A stretch of DNA of 64,000 nucleotides, taken from Frankiales bacterium (GTDB taxonomy: Bacteria > Actinomycetota > Actinomycetes > S36-B12 > CAIYMF01). Made by a program: the position numbers and the translations under genes. Below, piece after piece: positions 34,772 through 43,641 of this stretch (within the stretch, counting starts at the first letter, position 1; each line of letters begins with the position of its first letter). The stretch covers positions 1-64,000 of the forward strand of contig WGLY01000021.1 in the NCBI GenBank assembly GCA_016125335.1, read 5' to 3'. Under the pieces are notes generated by a model. That model did no database searches. It had not been told where the DNA came from and saw only the letters and a list, made by a program, of their open reading frames with translations.

Positions 34772-35869
34772 GTGTCTTCGGTGCACCTGGACAAGGTGGT
34801 CAAGAAGTACGGCCGCGTGACGGTCCTGGACGAGCTGTCCTTGGACCTGCCGGATGGCAACTTCGTGACTCTGCTGGGTCCCTCGGGCTGCGGCAAGACG
34901 ACGACGCTCGGCCTGATCGCCGGCCTGGATCAGCCGGATTCAGGGCGGATCCTGCTCGGCGACCGCGACATCACGCGGACGCCGCCGAACGAGCGCGGAA
35001 TGGCCATCGTCTTCCAGAACTACGCGCTGTACCCCCACATGAGCGTGTTCGGGAACATGGCGTTCTCGCTCAAGCTCCAGCGCTACGCCAAGGACGTGAT
35101 CCAGCGCCGGGTGAAGGACGTCGCCGGCATGCTGGCGATCGACTCCCTGCTGGACCGCAAGCCGGGCCAGCTCTCCGGGGGCCAGCAGCAGCGGGTGGCA
35201 CTCGGTCGAGCCATGGTGAAGGAGCCCGACGTCTTCCTGCTGGACGAGCCTTTCAGCAACCTCGACGCGGCTCTCCGGTCGCGGATGCGCACCGAGGTGA
35301 AGAGGCTGCACCTGAGCCTGGGCACGACGACCATCTTCGTGACGCACGACCAGGAGGAGGCGATGGCCCTCTCCGACCTGATCGCCGTCATGTCGGAGGG
35401 CCAGGTCGTCCAGTACGGGCCCCAGCAGGAGATCTACAACCGGCCGGCCAACACGTACGTGGCCACGTTCATCGGCAAGCCGCGCATGAGCCTGATCGAG
35501 GGCACCCTCGAGCGGCACGCCGACGACGTCGTGTTCGTGGCTCCGGACCTCCGCCTGTCCCTCGGGACGGCGCAGGCGATCGGGCTGCAGGACGGGGAGT
35601 GGCTGCGGGTGATCGCCGGCTTCCGGGCGGAGCACGTGTCCATCGGCCAGGGCAGCAGCGAGTCGGGTCACACCTTCAAGGCGCAGGTGGAGCTGATGGA
35701 GCCGACCGGATCGGACACCTTCGTCGAGCTCGGTGTCGGCGGGGCGACAGTGACCGCGCGGGTGGAGCCCGATCTGCCGGTGGTGATCGGCGATCGCGTC
35801 GAGGCCGAGGTGCGGCCCGGTCGGGTGCACCTGTTCGACGCGGTGTCCGGGCGGCGGATCGCGACGTGA
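34772..35869 (+). CDS. ABC transporter ATP-binding protein (MalK/UgpC/MsmX type)
   Basis: 365 residues. Walker A GPSGCGKTT (about 33-41), the Q-loop region FQNYALYPHMSVFGNMAF, the signature LSGGQQQRVALGRAM, Walker B VFLLDEPFSNLD and the H-loop IFVTHDQEEAM are intact. A C-terminal MOBE/TOBE regulatory region (residues about 240-365) marks the CUT1 class. It is the single ATPase of the unit and would dimerise under the fused permease. The stop overlaps the next GTG by 4 bp. Confidence 0.93.
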   Translation: MSSVHLDKVVKKYGRVTVLDELSLDLPDGNFVTLLGPSGCGKTTTLGLIAGLDQPDSGRILLGDRDITRTPPNERGMAIVFQNYALYPHMSVFGNMAFSLKLQRYAKDVIQRRVKDVAGMLAIDSLLDRKPGQLSGGQQQRVALGRAMVKEPDVFLLDEPFSNLDAALRSRMRTEVKRLHLSLGTTTIFVTHDQEEAMALSDLIAVMSEGQVVQYGPQQEIYNRPANTYVATFIGKPRMSLIEGTLERHADDVVFVAPDLRLSLGTAQAIGLQDGEWLRVIAGFRAEHVSIGQGSSESGHTFKAQVELMEPTGSDTFVELGVGGATVTARVEPDLPVVIGDRVEAEVRPGRVHLFDAVSGRRIAT

Positions 35870-36849
35870 CGACTCCGCAGGGACGTCCGCGGGTGCTCGT
35901 CTACGACCCCATCCGCGAGGTGCCGTGGGACTACGACACGGAGCGGGACCTGCTCGACGGGCGTGGCGTGGACCTCGTCGTCCCCGACGGTGACCGGGCC
36001 GACGACGAGCAGCTCGGGCTGGCCGACGTCCTCGTGGTGTCCGAACCCCTTCCCGTCGAGGTGATGGACCGGCTCGACAGGTGTGTGGGCATCCTCTGCT
36101 ACCGGGTGGGCATGGACAACGTGGACCTCGAGGCCGCGGCGGCCCGGGGACTGCCGGTGACGAACATCGCCGGGTACTGCACCGACGAGGTCTCCGACCA
36201 CGCCGTGCTCCTGCTCCTCGCGTCCTTCCGGCGGCTCGTGCCCTTCGCCACCGAGGCGTCGGTGGGCAACTGGGACGTGTACCAGCGCCAGGACCTCTTC
36301 GAGATCCGCAGGCTGCGCGGTCGCACGGTCGGCGTCGTGGGAGTGGGACGGATCGGCAGCCAGGTCGCCGCGAAGGTCGCGGCCTTCGGCGCGACCGTGG
36401 TCGGGCACGACCCGTTCCTGGACGCATCCCCGGTCGAGGGCATGGCGATGCTCGACCTGGACCAGCTGCTCGGGCGCAGCGACGTCGTCATCCTGTGCAG
36501 CGCCCTCACCGGCTCGTCGCGCCACCTGCTCGACGCCGACCGCATCCAGCGGATGAAGCCCGGCGCCACCCTCGTCAACGTCGCCCGTGGGGGGCTCGTC
36601 GACGAGAGCGCACTGGCCGCCGCACTCCGTTCGGGCCACGTGGGCGCGGTCGCACTCGACGTGCGTGAGACCGAGCCGCCCGACCGTGAGCACGACCCCC
36701 TGCTGGGCCTGCCCAACGTCCTGCTGACGCAGCACCTCGCGGCGACCTCGCGCGAGTCCCACGCCGACCTGCACGCGTTCGCCGCCCGCCGCTGCCTCGA
36801 GCTCCTCGCTGAGGCCGGCAGGGTGCCTCCCGAGGAGCCCATGGCATGA
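35866..36849 (+). CDS. D-isomer 2-hydroxyacid dehydrogenase (unit D)
   Basis: 327 residues. The NAD loop GVVGVGRIGSQVAAKVAAFG is followed by LVNVARGGLVDESALAAAL with the substrate Arg, the Glu in VRETEPPD and the His in LLTQHLAATS. N-terminally, NIAGYCTDEVSDHAVLLLLA matches C-terminal-binding-protein-like members. It would oxidise or reduce a 2-hydroxy/2-keto acid such as a glycerate- or phosphonate-like intermediate. It is coupled on both sides by 4-bp overlaps. Confidence 0.9.
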   Translation: MTTPQGRPRVLVYDPIREVPWDYDTERDLLDGRGVDLVVPDGDRADDEQLGLADVLVVSEPLPVEVMDRLDRCVGILCYRVGMDNVDLEAAAARGLPVTNIAGYCTDEVSDHAVLLLLASFRRLVPFATEASVGNWDVYQRQDLFEIRRLRGRTVGVVGVGRIGSQVAAKVAAFGATVVGHDPFLDASPVEGMAMLDLDQLLGRSDVVILCSALTGSSRHLLDADRIQRMKPGATLVNVARGGLVDESALAAALRSGHVGAVALDVRETEPPDREHDPLLGLPNVLLTQHLAATSRESHADLHAFAARRCLELLAEAGRVPPEEPMA

Positions 36850-37823
36850 GGGTCGGTCTGATCCTGCCCCAGGGCTGGTTCGGCGAGTTCGCGGGCTGGG
36901 ACCCGGTCCGGGCCTACGACCGCGTCGTGGAGATCGCGCACCTCGCCGAGCAGCGCGGCTTCGACTCCCTGTGGACCGGTGAGCACGTGCTCACCAAGTG
37001 GGGTGGCGAGCAGACGCTGCTCGAGTGCATGACCCTCACGGCGGCGCTGGCTCCCCAGGTCCATCGGATCGGGCTCGGTTTCACCGTGCTGAACACGACC
37101 TTCCGCAACCCGGCCCTCACGGCCAAGATGGCCTCGACCCTGGACGTCGTGAGCGGTGGCCGACTCACCCTCGGTCTGGGAGCGGGCTTCCGCCAGGACG
37201 AGTTCGAGGCCTTCGGGTATCCCTTCCTCCCGACCAGGGAGCGGCTCCGGATGCTCGGGGAGCATCTCGAGATCATCACGCGGATGGTGGACCGGCGGGA
37301 GCCGCCGGTCTCGTTCGACGGCCAGTACGCCCGCGTCGCGGGCGCGGTCAACAACCCGAGGTCTGTGCGCTCGCCCCGCATCCCGATCCTCATCGGGGGG
37401 CACGGGCCCGAGATCACGTTCCGGCTCGCGGCCAGGTACTGCGACGAGATCAACCTGGACGTGCTGCCGGCGCAGACCGAGTCGGCTCTTGCGGTGCTGC
37501 GCGAGCGGTGCCACGAGATCGACCGGGACCCCAGGTCGCTCGCGGCGTCGATCAGCGTGCCGCCGAGCCTGGACTGGGCCGGCCTGAGGTCGACCGGGGG
37601 TCAGCGCATGATGCGTCCGGACGAGATCTCCTTCGCCGACGCCGAGCGAGCGTCCTCGCTGCCGCGCCGCGCCGAGGCTTTCGCCCTGTGGCGGGAGCTG
37701 GGGCTGTCTCGCGTGATCACGGGCGTGCCGGGGTTGGCCACCACGGACGAGACCCTCGACGAGCTCGTGGAGGACTGCATCGAGGCGGGCCTCGAGCTGG
37801 GACCGGCCGGGAGCGCCGGATGA
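36846..37823 (+). CDS. LLM class F420/FMN-dependent oxidoreductase (unit D)
   Basis: 325 residues of luciferase-like monooxygenase fold. AEQRGFDSLWTGEHVL, VLNTTFRNPALTAKMASTLD and GRLTLGLGAGFRQDEFEAFG are typical, and IPILIGGHGPEITFRLAARY holds the cofactor-phosphate loop. Actinobacterial members with these sequences often use F420, others FMN, and sequence alone does not decide. In a sugar-like pathway an F420-dependent sugar or alcohol dehydrogenase is one option. It overlaps both neighbours by 4 bp. Confidence 0.87.
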   Translation: MRVGLILPQGWFGEFAGWDPVRAYDRVVEIAHLAEQRGFDSLWTGEHVLTKWGGEQTLLECMTLTAALAPQVHRIGLGFTVLNTTFRNPALTAKMASTLDVVSGGRLTLGLGAGFRQDEFEAFGYPFLPTRERLRMLGEHLEIITRMVDRREPPVSFDGQYARVAGAVNNPRSVRSPRIPILIGGHGPEITFRLAARYCDEINLDVLPAQTESALAVLRERCHEIDRDPRSLAASISVPPSLDWAGLRSTGGQRMMRPDEISFADAERASSLPRRAEAFALWRELGLSRVITGVPGLATTDETLDELVEDCIEAGLELGPAGSAG

Positions 37824-38962
37824 TCGAGCTGGTCGGTTCGGATGTCGTCTTCCGCAACCCCCGGCCCGAGCTCGTGGCTGTCGGAGCCTGGCATCCCTCC
37901 CTCGTCCGCCTGGGCGCGTCGTCCTGGCTCTGCTCCTTCGACCTCGGCCAGGCACCCGAGAGCCACGACTACGCGACGCACGTGAGCCGCTCGGACGACG
38001 ACGGCCGCACCTGGTCGGACCCCCTTCGGCTCGTGCCGCCGGAGCCCGCTCCCCGCGCCACCCACTCGATCCGGGTCGGCCGCCTCTCCGACGGCCGGCT
38101 CCTGGGCGTCGGTCCGCGCTTCCTGCGTGCGGACGCGGACCGAGGCCTCATCAACCACCCTGGCCTGGGCTACACCGAGATGGAGCTGGTGCTCACGTCC
38201 AGCGAGGACGAAGGGCGGACCTGGAGCGTGCCGCGTGTCATCGCGCCGGCGCTGCCGGGACCGTTCGAGACCTGTCACGCCCCGCTGGAGCTCGCGTCGG
38301 GCAGGATCCTGTGGCCGACCTCGACGTGGATGCGCTGGGACGGCACTTCGCCCGGGGGCATGCGCGCGGTTGCTCTGCTCTCCGACGACGGCGGGGTCAG
38401 CTGGCCGGATCACCTCGAGGTCGTCGACCAGTGGGACCGCGGCGTCGTCTCCTGGGAGCAGTCGATGGTCGAGCTCGACGACGGGAGGCTGCTCGCGCTG
38501 GTGTGGTCGGTCCAGGTCCAGGACGGCAGCACGCTGCCCACCACGGCTGTGATGACCGGGCCCGGGGACGCGCGCTTCGGCGACCCTGTCGCGACGGGCA
38601 TCCACGCGCAGACTGCGAAGGTCGCCTCGCTGGGCGGCTCGACCGTCCTGGCGGTGTACCGCCGGCACGACGAACCGGGCCTGTGGGCGTCGGTCGCTCG
38701 CGTAGGTCCGCAGGGAGGCGGCTGGGAGACGCTGTCGTCCTCGCTCCTCTGGAACGGTGCCGGCTCCGGCATGGGGGGGAGCGCCTCGGTCGGCGAGGAG
38801 CTCAGTGCTCTGAAGTTCGGCTATCCGAGCGTCGTCGTCGAGCCCGAGCGTGCGGACGGATCGCGGTCGGTCGCGGTCGCCTTCTGGTGCGAGGAAGGCG
38901 GTCCCACCGGCATCCGCCTCCTGCGTCTGCGCGTGTCACTGCCCCAAGAAAGGGAGGACTGA
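37820..38962 (+). CDS. Sialidase-fold (BNR/Asp-box) protein without signal peptide
   Basis: 380 residues. Three Asp-boxes are visible: SDDDGRTWSDPL, SSEDEGRTWSVP and LSDDGGVSWPD, spaced as in a six-bladed propeller. An Arg in HSIRVGRLSDGRLLG and MELVLTSSEDEG may correspond to active-site parts. It lacks an export signal and lies in a tightly coupled operon of cytoplasmic enzymes, so if it is a glycosidase it works on an imported glycoside. A true sialidase activity is not supported. Its TGA overlaps the next ATG by one base. Confidence 0.78.
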   Translation: MIELVGSDVVFRNPRPELVAVGAWHPSLVRLGASSWLCSFDLGQAPESHDYATHVSRSDDDGRTWSDPLRLVPPEPAPRATHSIRVGRLSDGRLLGVGPRFLRADADRGLINHPGLGYTEMELVLTSSEDEGRTWSVPRVIAPALPGPFETCHAPLELASGRILWPTSTWMRWDGTSPGGMRAVALLSDDGGVSWPDHLEVVDQWDRGVVSWEQSMVELDDGRLLALVWSVQVQDGSTLPTTAVMTGPGDARFGDPVATGIHAQTAKVASLGGSTVLAVYRRHDEPGLWASVARVGPQGGGWETLSSSLLWNGAGSGMGGSASVGEELSALKFGYPSVVVEPERADGSRSVAVAFWCEEGGPTGIRLLRLRVSLPQERED

Positions 38963-39864
38963 TGGAGCTCCTGCGCCTGGGCCCTGCCGGCTCCGAGCGC
39001 CCCGCGGCCCGGGTCGGCGGGACTCTGTACGACCTCAGCACCCTGACCGACGACATCGACGGCCCGTTCCTGGCGGACCACGGCATCGCACGGGCACGGG
39101 ATGCCGTCGCCGCGGGCGCGCTGGCGGTGATGGACGACCCCGGAGACGGTTCGGGCCTGCGTGTGGGGCCTCCGGTCGTGCGTCCTGGCTCGCTCGTGTG
39201 CGTCGGCATGAACTACCGGGCGCACGCGGCCGAGACGGGCGCGACGCCACCCGAGGTGCCTGTCATCTTCTTCAAGGCCCCCAACACGCTGGTCGGCCCC
39301 TACGACGACGTGCGGATCCCGCGCGGCAGCACCGAGACGGACTGGGAGGTGGAGCTCGCCTTCGTGGTGGGCAGCCGCGCTCGCTACCTCGACTCCCCCG
39401 ACGCGGCGCTCTCCTGCATCGCAGGTCTCGCTGTCGCCAACGACGTGTCCGAGCGCGCGTTCCAGCTCCGCGAGTCCGGCGGGCAGTGGTCGAAGGGGAA
39501 GAGCTGCGAGACGTTCAACCCGTTGGGCCCGTGGCTCGTGCCGATCGACGAGATAGAGGACCCCTCCGCCCTTCGCCTCCGCTCGTTCGTGAACGGTGAG
39601 GCGCGGCAGGACTCCAGCACCGCGGACATGATCTTCGACGTCCCGTTCCTGCTGTGGCACATCAGTCAGTACATGGTTCTCGAACCGGGCGACATCGTGA
39701 GCACGGGAACTCCCGAGGGTGTCGCTCTCTCCGGCCGCTTCCCCTACCTGAGGCCCGGTGACGTGATGGAGCTGAGCATCGACGGGCTCGGTGCCCAGCG
39801 CCAGACGTGTCGTACCTGGGACTGGGACGCCGCAGCACCGGGCGCCACGCCCCCCGGTCCGTGA
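38962..39864 (+). CDS. Fumarylacetoacetate hydrolase family protein (2-keto-3-deoxy acid type)
   Basis: 300 residues. The FAH C-terminal domain starts with LVCVGMNYRAHAAETG and has VIFFKAPNTLVGPYDDVRIP, the metal ligands in TDWEVELAFVVG, NDVSERAFQ, SKGKSCETFNPLGPWLV and STGTPEGVALS. It resembles diketo-deoxy-sugar-acid hydrolases and 2-oxo-pentenoate hydratases, which cleave or hydrate C-C bonds of keto acids. It would act late in the pathway to give pyruvate-size pieces. AGGGAGGA precedes the ATG. Confidence 0.9.
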   Translation: MELLRLGPAGSERPAARVGGTLYDLSTLTDDIDGPFLADHGIARARDAVAAGALAVMDDPGDGSGLRVGPPVVRPGSLVCVGMNYRAHAAETGATPPEVPVIFFKAPNTLVGPYDDVRIPRGSTETDWEVELAFVVGSRARYLDSPDAALSCIAGLAVANDVSERAFQLRESGGQWSKGKSCETFNPLGPWLVPIDEIEDPSALRLRSFVNGEARQDSSTADMIFDVPFLLWHISQYMVLEPGDIVSTGTPEGVALSGRFPYLRPGDVMELSIDGLGAQRQTCRTWDWDAAAPGATPPGP

Positions 39865-39881
39865 CACAGGAGGAGAGCTTC

Positions 39882-40262
39882 GTGCGCAAGGAACCCGTCG
39901 TCGGCACCGGCGTGCCGACCAGCCACCTCCCCTTCTCGCCGGCGGTGCGAGCCGGTGCGCTCGTGTTCGTCTCCGGCCAGGCGTCCGTCGACGACGAGGG
40001 CCGCCTCGTGCCGGACGACTTCGCCGGCGAGATGCGCCGCTCCATCGAGAATCTCCGTCGCGTCCTCGAGGGCGCCGGACTGAGCCTGCACGACGTGGCG
40101 CAGGTCCGCGCCTACGTGGACGACCCCGCGGACCTCCCCACGTTCAACTCGGTCTACCGGGAGTACTTCGACCAGCCCCTCCCGGCCCGCACGACGCTGA
40201 TCGGATGTCTCGGCGGCGTCGTCAAGTTCGAGATCGACGCGATCGCAGTCGACCCCGCCTGA
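39882..40262 (+). CDS. RidA/YjgF family (Rid) enamine/imine deaminase
   Basis: 126 residues. It contains FSPAVRAGALVFVSGQASVD, LEGAGLSLHDVAQVRAYVDD and the active-site Arg in LPARTTLIG. Rid proteins hydrolyse reactive imines released by PLP-dependent eliminations, which fits the threonine-synthase-like lyase and the two aminotransferases in this island. The GTG at 39882 has AGGAGG 8 nt upstream. Earlier in-frame codons overlap the FAH gene and are less likely. Confidence 0.9.
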   Translation: MRKEPVVGTGVPTSHLPFSPAVRAGALVFVSGQASVDDEGRLVPDDFAGEMRRSIENLRRVLEGAGLSLHDVAQVRAYVDDPADLPTFNSVYREYFDQPLPARTTLIGCLGGVVKFEIDAIAVDPA

Positions 40263-40282
40263 CGAGTGTCCGGAGGCTGCTG

Positions 40283-41689
40283 GTGACCACGAGCCCGGGC
40301 CGGGCGGCGCAGCGGGACCTGGCACGGCTCGCCCCGCGCTCTGCGGTGATCGACGACCCGTCGCTCATGCTGTCCTACGCCCGGGACCGCGCCGAGGGCG
40401 CCGCAGCCGGAGCGCCCCTGGCCGTGGTGCTGGCCGGTGACGCGGAGGACGCGGCCGCCGTCCTGAGCTGGGCGAGCGATCGCGGCGTACCGGTGGTGCC
40501 TCGCGGCGCCGGCTCAGGCCTCAGCGGTGGCGCCAACGGCGTCGACGGCGCGGTCACGCTCGTCCTCGACCGCCTCACGGCCGTCGACGAAGCCGACCCG
40601 GAGACGCTGACGGTGCGCGCCCAGGCCGGAGCGCTGACGGGCGACGTGAAGGCCGCCGCAGCCAGGAGGGGCCTGTACTACCCGCCCGATCCGGCCAGCG
40701 CGGCGTTCTGCACCATCGGCGGGAACATCGCGACCAACGCCGGTGGCCTGTGCTGCCTCAAGTACGGCGTCACCGGCGACTGGGTGCAGCACATCGACGC
40801 GCTCCTGATCGACGGCTCGCCGCTGCGGGTCGGCCGCAGGGCGAGGAAGGACGTGGCCGGATACGACCTGCGCGGGCTGCTGATCGGATCGGAGGGCACG
40901 CTGGCCGTGACGACCGCCGCCACCCTCCGTCTCCGTCCCGCCTCCGCGGTTCCGCTCACGATGGTCGCCACCTTCGCGAGCCTCGACACGGCGGCCTCCG
41001 CGGTCGCCGGGATCACGACCTGCGGGGCCGTTCCGTCGATGCTCGAGATCCTCGACTCGGTGACGCTCCGGGCCGTCGAGGAGATGGAGCCCATGGGGCT
41101 CGACCCGGGCACGGCCGCGCTTCTCGTGATCCAGTCGGACGCGAACGACGCCGAGGCGGAGCTCTCCCTCGTGCGTCGAGCCTGCGAGACGGCGGGCGCG
41201 GACTACGCGGCCGTCGCATCGGACCGCCTGGAGGCGGACATGCTGCTGCACGTCCGTCGACAGGCCTACCCGGCGCTGGAACGTCAGGGGCGCACGCTTC
41301 TCGACGATGTCTCGGTGCCGGTCCCTGCCGTGGCTGCGCTGCTCCGCGGCGTGCATGAGACCGCCAGGAGGCACGACGTCCGGATCGGCACGTTCGGCCA
41401 CGCCGGCGACGGAAACCTGCACCCGACGATCGTGATCCCTCGCGGCGACGCAGCGGCCGGGAGCCGCGCCGAGAAGGCGTTCGCCGAGATCCTCGACATC
41501 GCCCTGCGGCTCGACGGCACGGTGACCGGGGAGCACGGTGTCGGCTCGCTCAAGGTGCCGTGGCTGCACCACTCCCTCGGCCCGGTCGAGCGACGCCTGC
41601 AGGCGCAGGTCAAGCAGGCCTTCGACCCCCAGGGCCTTCTCAACCCCGGGCGCGCCATCCTCGCGGGCACCACCGCGGCGTCGGCCTGA
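40283..41689 (+). CDS. FAD-linked oxidase, GlcD-like (unit D, last gene)
   Basis: 468 residues of the VAO/PCMH flavoprotein family. VPRGAGSGLSGGANGVDGAV and ASAAFCTIGGNIATNAGG bind FAD, VGRRARKDVAGYDLRGLLIG and SEGTLAVTTAATLRLRP follow, and the C-terminal FGHAGDGNLHPTIV and DGTVTGEHGVGSLKVPWL are the substrate-side motifs of glycolate/D-lactate dehydrogenases. It oxidises a 2-hydroxy acid. No GlcE or iron-sulfur GlcF partner is present, so it resembles the single-subunit form. It is convergent with the MscS gene, 15 bp apart. Confidence 0.9.
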   Translation: MTTSPGRAAQRDLARLAPRSAVIDDPSLMLSYARDRAEGAAAGAPLAVVLAGDAEDAAAVLSWASDRGVPVVPRGAGSGLSGGANGVDGAVTLVLDRLTAVDEADPETLTVRAQAGALTGDVKAAAARRGLYYPPDPASAAFCTIGGNIATNAGGLCCLKYGVTGDWVQHIDALLIDGSPLRVGRRARKDVAGYDLRGLLIGSEGTLAVTTAATLRLRPASAVPLTMVATFASLDTAASAVAGITTCGAVPSMLEILDSVTLRAVEEMEPMGLDPGTAALLVIQSDANDAEAELSLVRRACETAGADYAAVASDRLEADMLLHVRRQAYPALERQGRTLLDDVSVPVPAVAALLRGVHETARRHDVRIGTFGHAGDGNLHPTIVIPRGDAAAGSRAEKAFAEILDIALRLDGTVTGEHGVGSLKVPWLHHSLGPVERRLQAQVKQAFDPQGLLNPGRAILAGTTAASA

Positions 41690-41696
41690 CCGGCTG

Positions 41697-41713
41697 GGCA
41701 CCGGTCAGGTGCC
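41697..41713. terminator. Small hairpin between unit D and the MscS gene
   Basis: GGCACC-GGTCA-GGTGCC lies across the 15-bp gap of two convergent genes and could end transcription from both sides. The stem is only 6 bp. Confidence 0.4.
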
Positions 41714-42685
41714 GGCGCCCACCGGGGTCTCGCGCTGCCAGACGACGCGCTGCGGGAAGGGGATCTCGATGCCCTCGGCGTCGAAGCGCCTCTTGATGCG
41801 CTCGCGCAGCGCGCGGGCCACGGCCCACTGGGCCAGCGGCGCGGTCTTGAGCACCACCCGGACGTCGATGCCGTCGGAGCCGAGGCTCTCGATCCCCCAC
41901 ACCTCGGGCTCCTCGAGGATGAGCGCCTCGAAGTCCGCGGTGGCGCGCAGCTCGTTCGCCTCCTCGAGGAGCACCTCCTTCACCCGGCTGATGTCCTCGC
42001 CGTAGGCGACGGAGACGTCGAGCACCGTGCGTGCCCAGTTCTGGCTCTTGTTGCCCACGCGGGTGAGCTCGCCGTTGCGCACGAACCAGACCGTGCCGTT
42101 GACGTCGCGCAGCCGGGTGACCCGCAGGGTGACGGCCTCGACGGTGCCGCTCGCGCCGCCGATGTCGATCACGTCGCCCACGCCGTACTGGTCCTCGAAG
42201 AGCATGAACATCCCGGCGATGAAGTCGCTCACCAGGCTCTGGGCGCCGAAGCCCAGCGCGATGCCGGCGATGCCGGCGCCGGCGATGATGGGGCCGATGT
42301 CGTAGCCCAGCTCGGCGAGCAGGATCACGAACACGATCGCGAACACGACGGCGGTCGTGAGGCTGCGCAGGACCGATCCGAGCGTGTGGGCGCGCTGCTT
42401 CCGCCGCTCGAGGGTCGCGTCGTAGGCCACCTGCTCCTCCGGGCTGCGACCGATGGTGAGCGCCTGCGGCAGCATCCCGGTCGCGGCGCGGTCCACGACC
42501 TTGGTGATCAGCCGGAAGAGCAGCCAGCGCACGACGAAGCCGACGAGCACGATGAACAGGATCGACAGCGGTCGCGCCACGATCCAGTCGAGCGTCGTGG
42601 CCAGCCAGTCCTTGCCGGTGGCGTCGTACACCCAGTTGCAGACGGTGGAGCTCGGGTCGCAGGGGTTCGCAGCAGTCGTGATCAT
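41705..42685 (-). CDS. MscS family mechanosensitive channel
   Basis: 326 residues. Three membrane spans (about 25-50, 98-123 and 125-150) lead to the pore-lining Gly/Ala helix GAGIAGIALGFGAQSLVSDF and the beta-domain segment YGVGDVIDIGGASGTVEAVT. It gives osmotic safety by ion release under membrane tension. The ATG at 42685 has GGAGCG upstream. It has no link to the catabolic genes on its left. Confidence 0.92.
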   Translation of the reverse strand: MITTAANPCDPSSTVCNWVYDATGKDWLATTLDWIVARPLSILFIVLVGFVVRWLLFRLITKVVDRAATGMLPQALTIGRSPEEQVAYDATLERRKQRAHTLGSVLRSLTTAVVFAIVFVILLAELGYDIGPIIAGAGIAGIALGFGAQSLVSDFIAGMFMLFEDQYGVGDVIDIGGASGTVEAVTLRVTRLRDVNGTVWFVRNGELTRVGNKSQNWARTVLDVSVAYGEDISRVKEVLLEEANELRATADFEALILEEPEVWGIESLGSDGIDVRVVLKTAPLAQWAVARALRERIKRRFDAEGIEIPFPQRVVWQRETPVGAGT

Positions 42686-42847
42686 CGCTCCAGGCTACGA
42701 AGGGCGGCCGCCTCCGACGAGGACCCGGTGGCGGCCGCGTGGCGCATCCCTCGTCGCCGGCAGCCGCCCCTGGGCCGTCGCCGCCGGCCGGTGATCGCAC
42801 CGGAGCCGCACCCTTGACCGCTGCGTCGTCCCGCCCCTAGCCTCAAG

Positions 42848-42858
42848 TGGTTCAACCA
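42848..42858. promoter_or_regulatory. Candidate FadR/GntR operator TGGTT-C-AACCA
   Basis: A perfect 5-bp inverted repeat around one base lies 55 nt upstream of the FadR-type gene. The TGGT...ACCA form is the usual half-site pattern for FadR-subfamily repressors, so autoregulation and control of the operon are likely. Confidence 0.65.
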
Positions 42859-42913
42859 GTCAGCCACCGTGCTCGACGTGGGCTCCGGCAGGGGCACGAG
42901 GGAAGGCGCGCGC

Positions 42914-43615
42914 ATGCAGAAGGCGTTCCAGCCCGTGCGCGTGCCGCTGCCCGACCAGATCCGCGACCACCTGCGAGGGCTCATCGCCGACGGCGAGCTC
43001 GGCCCCGGCGACGCGCTCCCCTCGGAGCGCGAGCTGGCCGCGAGGCTCGGGGTGTCGCGGCACTCGCTGCGCCAGGCGCTCGCCTCGCTCGCCGCGATCG
43101 GGCTGGTCGAGACCCGGCACGGCTCCGGCGTCTACCTCACCGCCAGCCCCTCGGACGACACCGTCACCCGCTTCGCCGACGTGCTGTTCACGGTCAACAC
43201 CTCGATCGGCGACGCGCTCGAGGCCCGCCTGGCCTTCGAGCCGTCGGCCACCAGGCTGGCTGCCGAGCGGCGCACCGACGACGACCTCGAGCTGCTCACG
43301 GCGGCCCTCGACGTGCAGCACGACCTCAGCGCCGGCGACGCGGCGTCGAGCGAGGCGTCGTCGTTCCACCACCAGCTCGCCCGCACCACGGGCAACCCCG
43401 TCTTCGCCGGCCTGCTCCGCTCGGTCACCACGGGCCCGCGCAACGTCTCGCTGCTCGCGGCCCACACCCACGACGGGCCGGCCCGCTGGCACCGCGAGCA
43501 CGTCGCGATCCTCGACGCCGTCCGCCGCGGCAACGGCGCGCGGGCGCAGCGGCTGATGGCCTCCCACCTCGAGCAGATGCTCGCGGTGGCACGGTCCCTC
43601 GAGTCCACCCACTGA
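42914..43615 (+). CDS. FadR-subfamily GntR transcriptional regulator
   Basis: 233 residues. The N-terminal winged helix PLPDQIRDHLRGLIADGELG, then PSERELAARLGVSRHSLRQA, is followed by an all-helical FCD domain (ALEARLAFEPSATRLAAERR and conserved His in SSFHHQLARTTGNPVFAGLL and RWHREHVAILDAVRRGN). FCD domains bind a metal and carboxylic acid ligands. The ATG at 42914 has GGGAAGG upstream. It lies 26 bp before an operon of two hydrolases and a carotenoid oxygenase, which it probably controls. Confidence 0.9.
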   Translation: MQKAFQPVRVPLPDQIRDHLRGLIADGELGPGDALPSERELAARLGVSRHSLRQALASLAAIGLVETRHGSGVYLTASPSDDTVTRFADVLFTVNTSIGDALEARLAFEPSATRLAAERRTDDDLELLTAALDVQHDLSAGDAASSEASSFHHQLARTTGNPVFAGLLRSVTTGPRNVSLLAAHTHDGPARWHREHVAILDAVRRGNGARAQRLMASHLEQMLAVARSLESTH

Positions 43616-43641
43616 TAGCCCCCGGATCCAGGAGGACGGCG

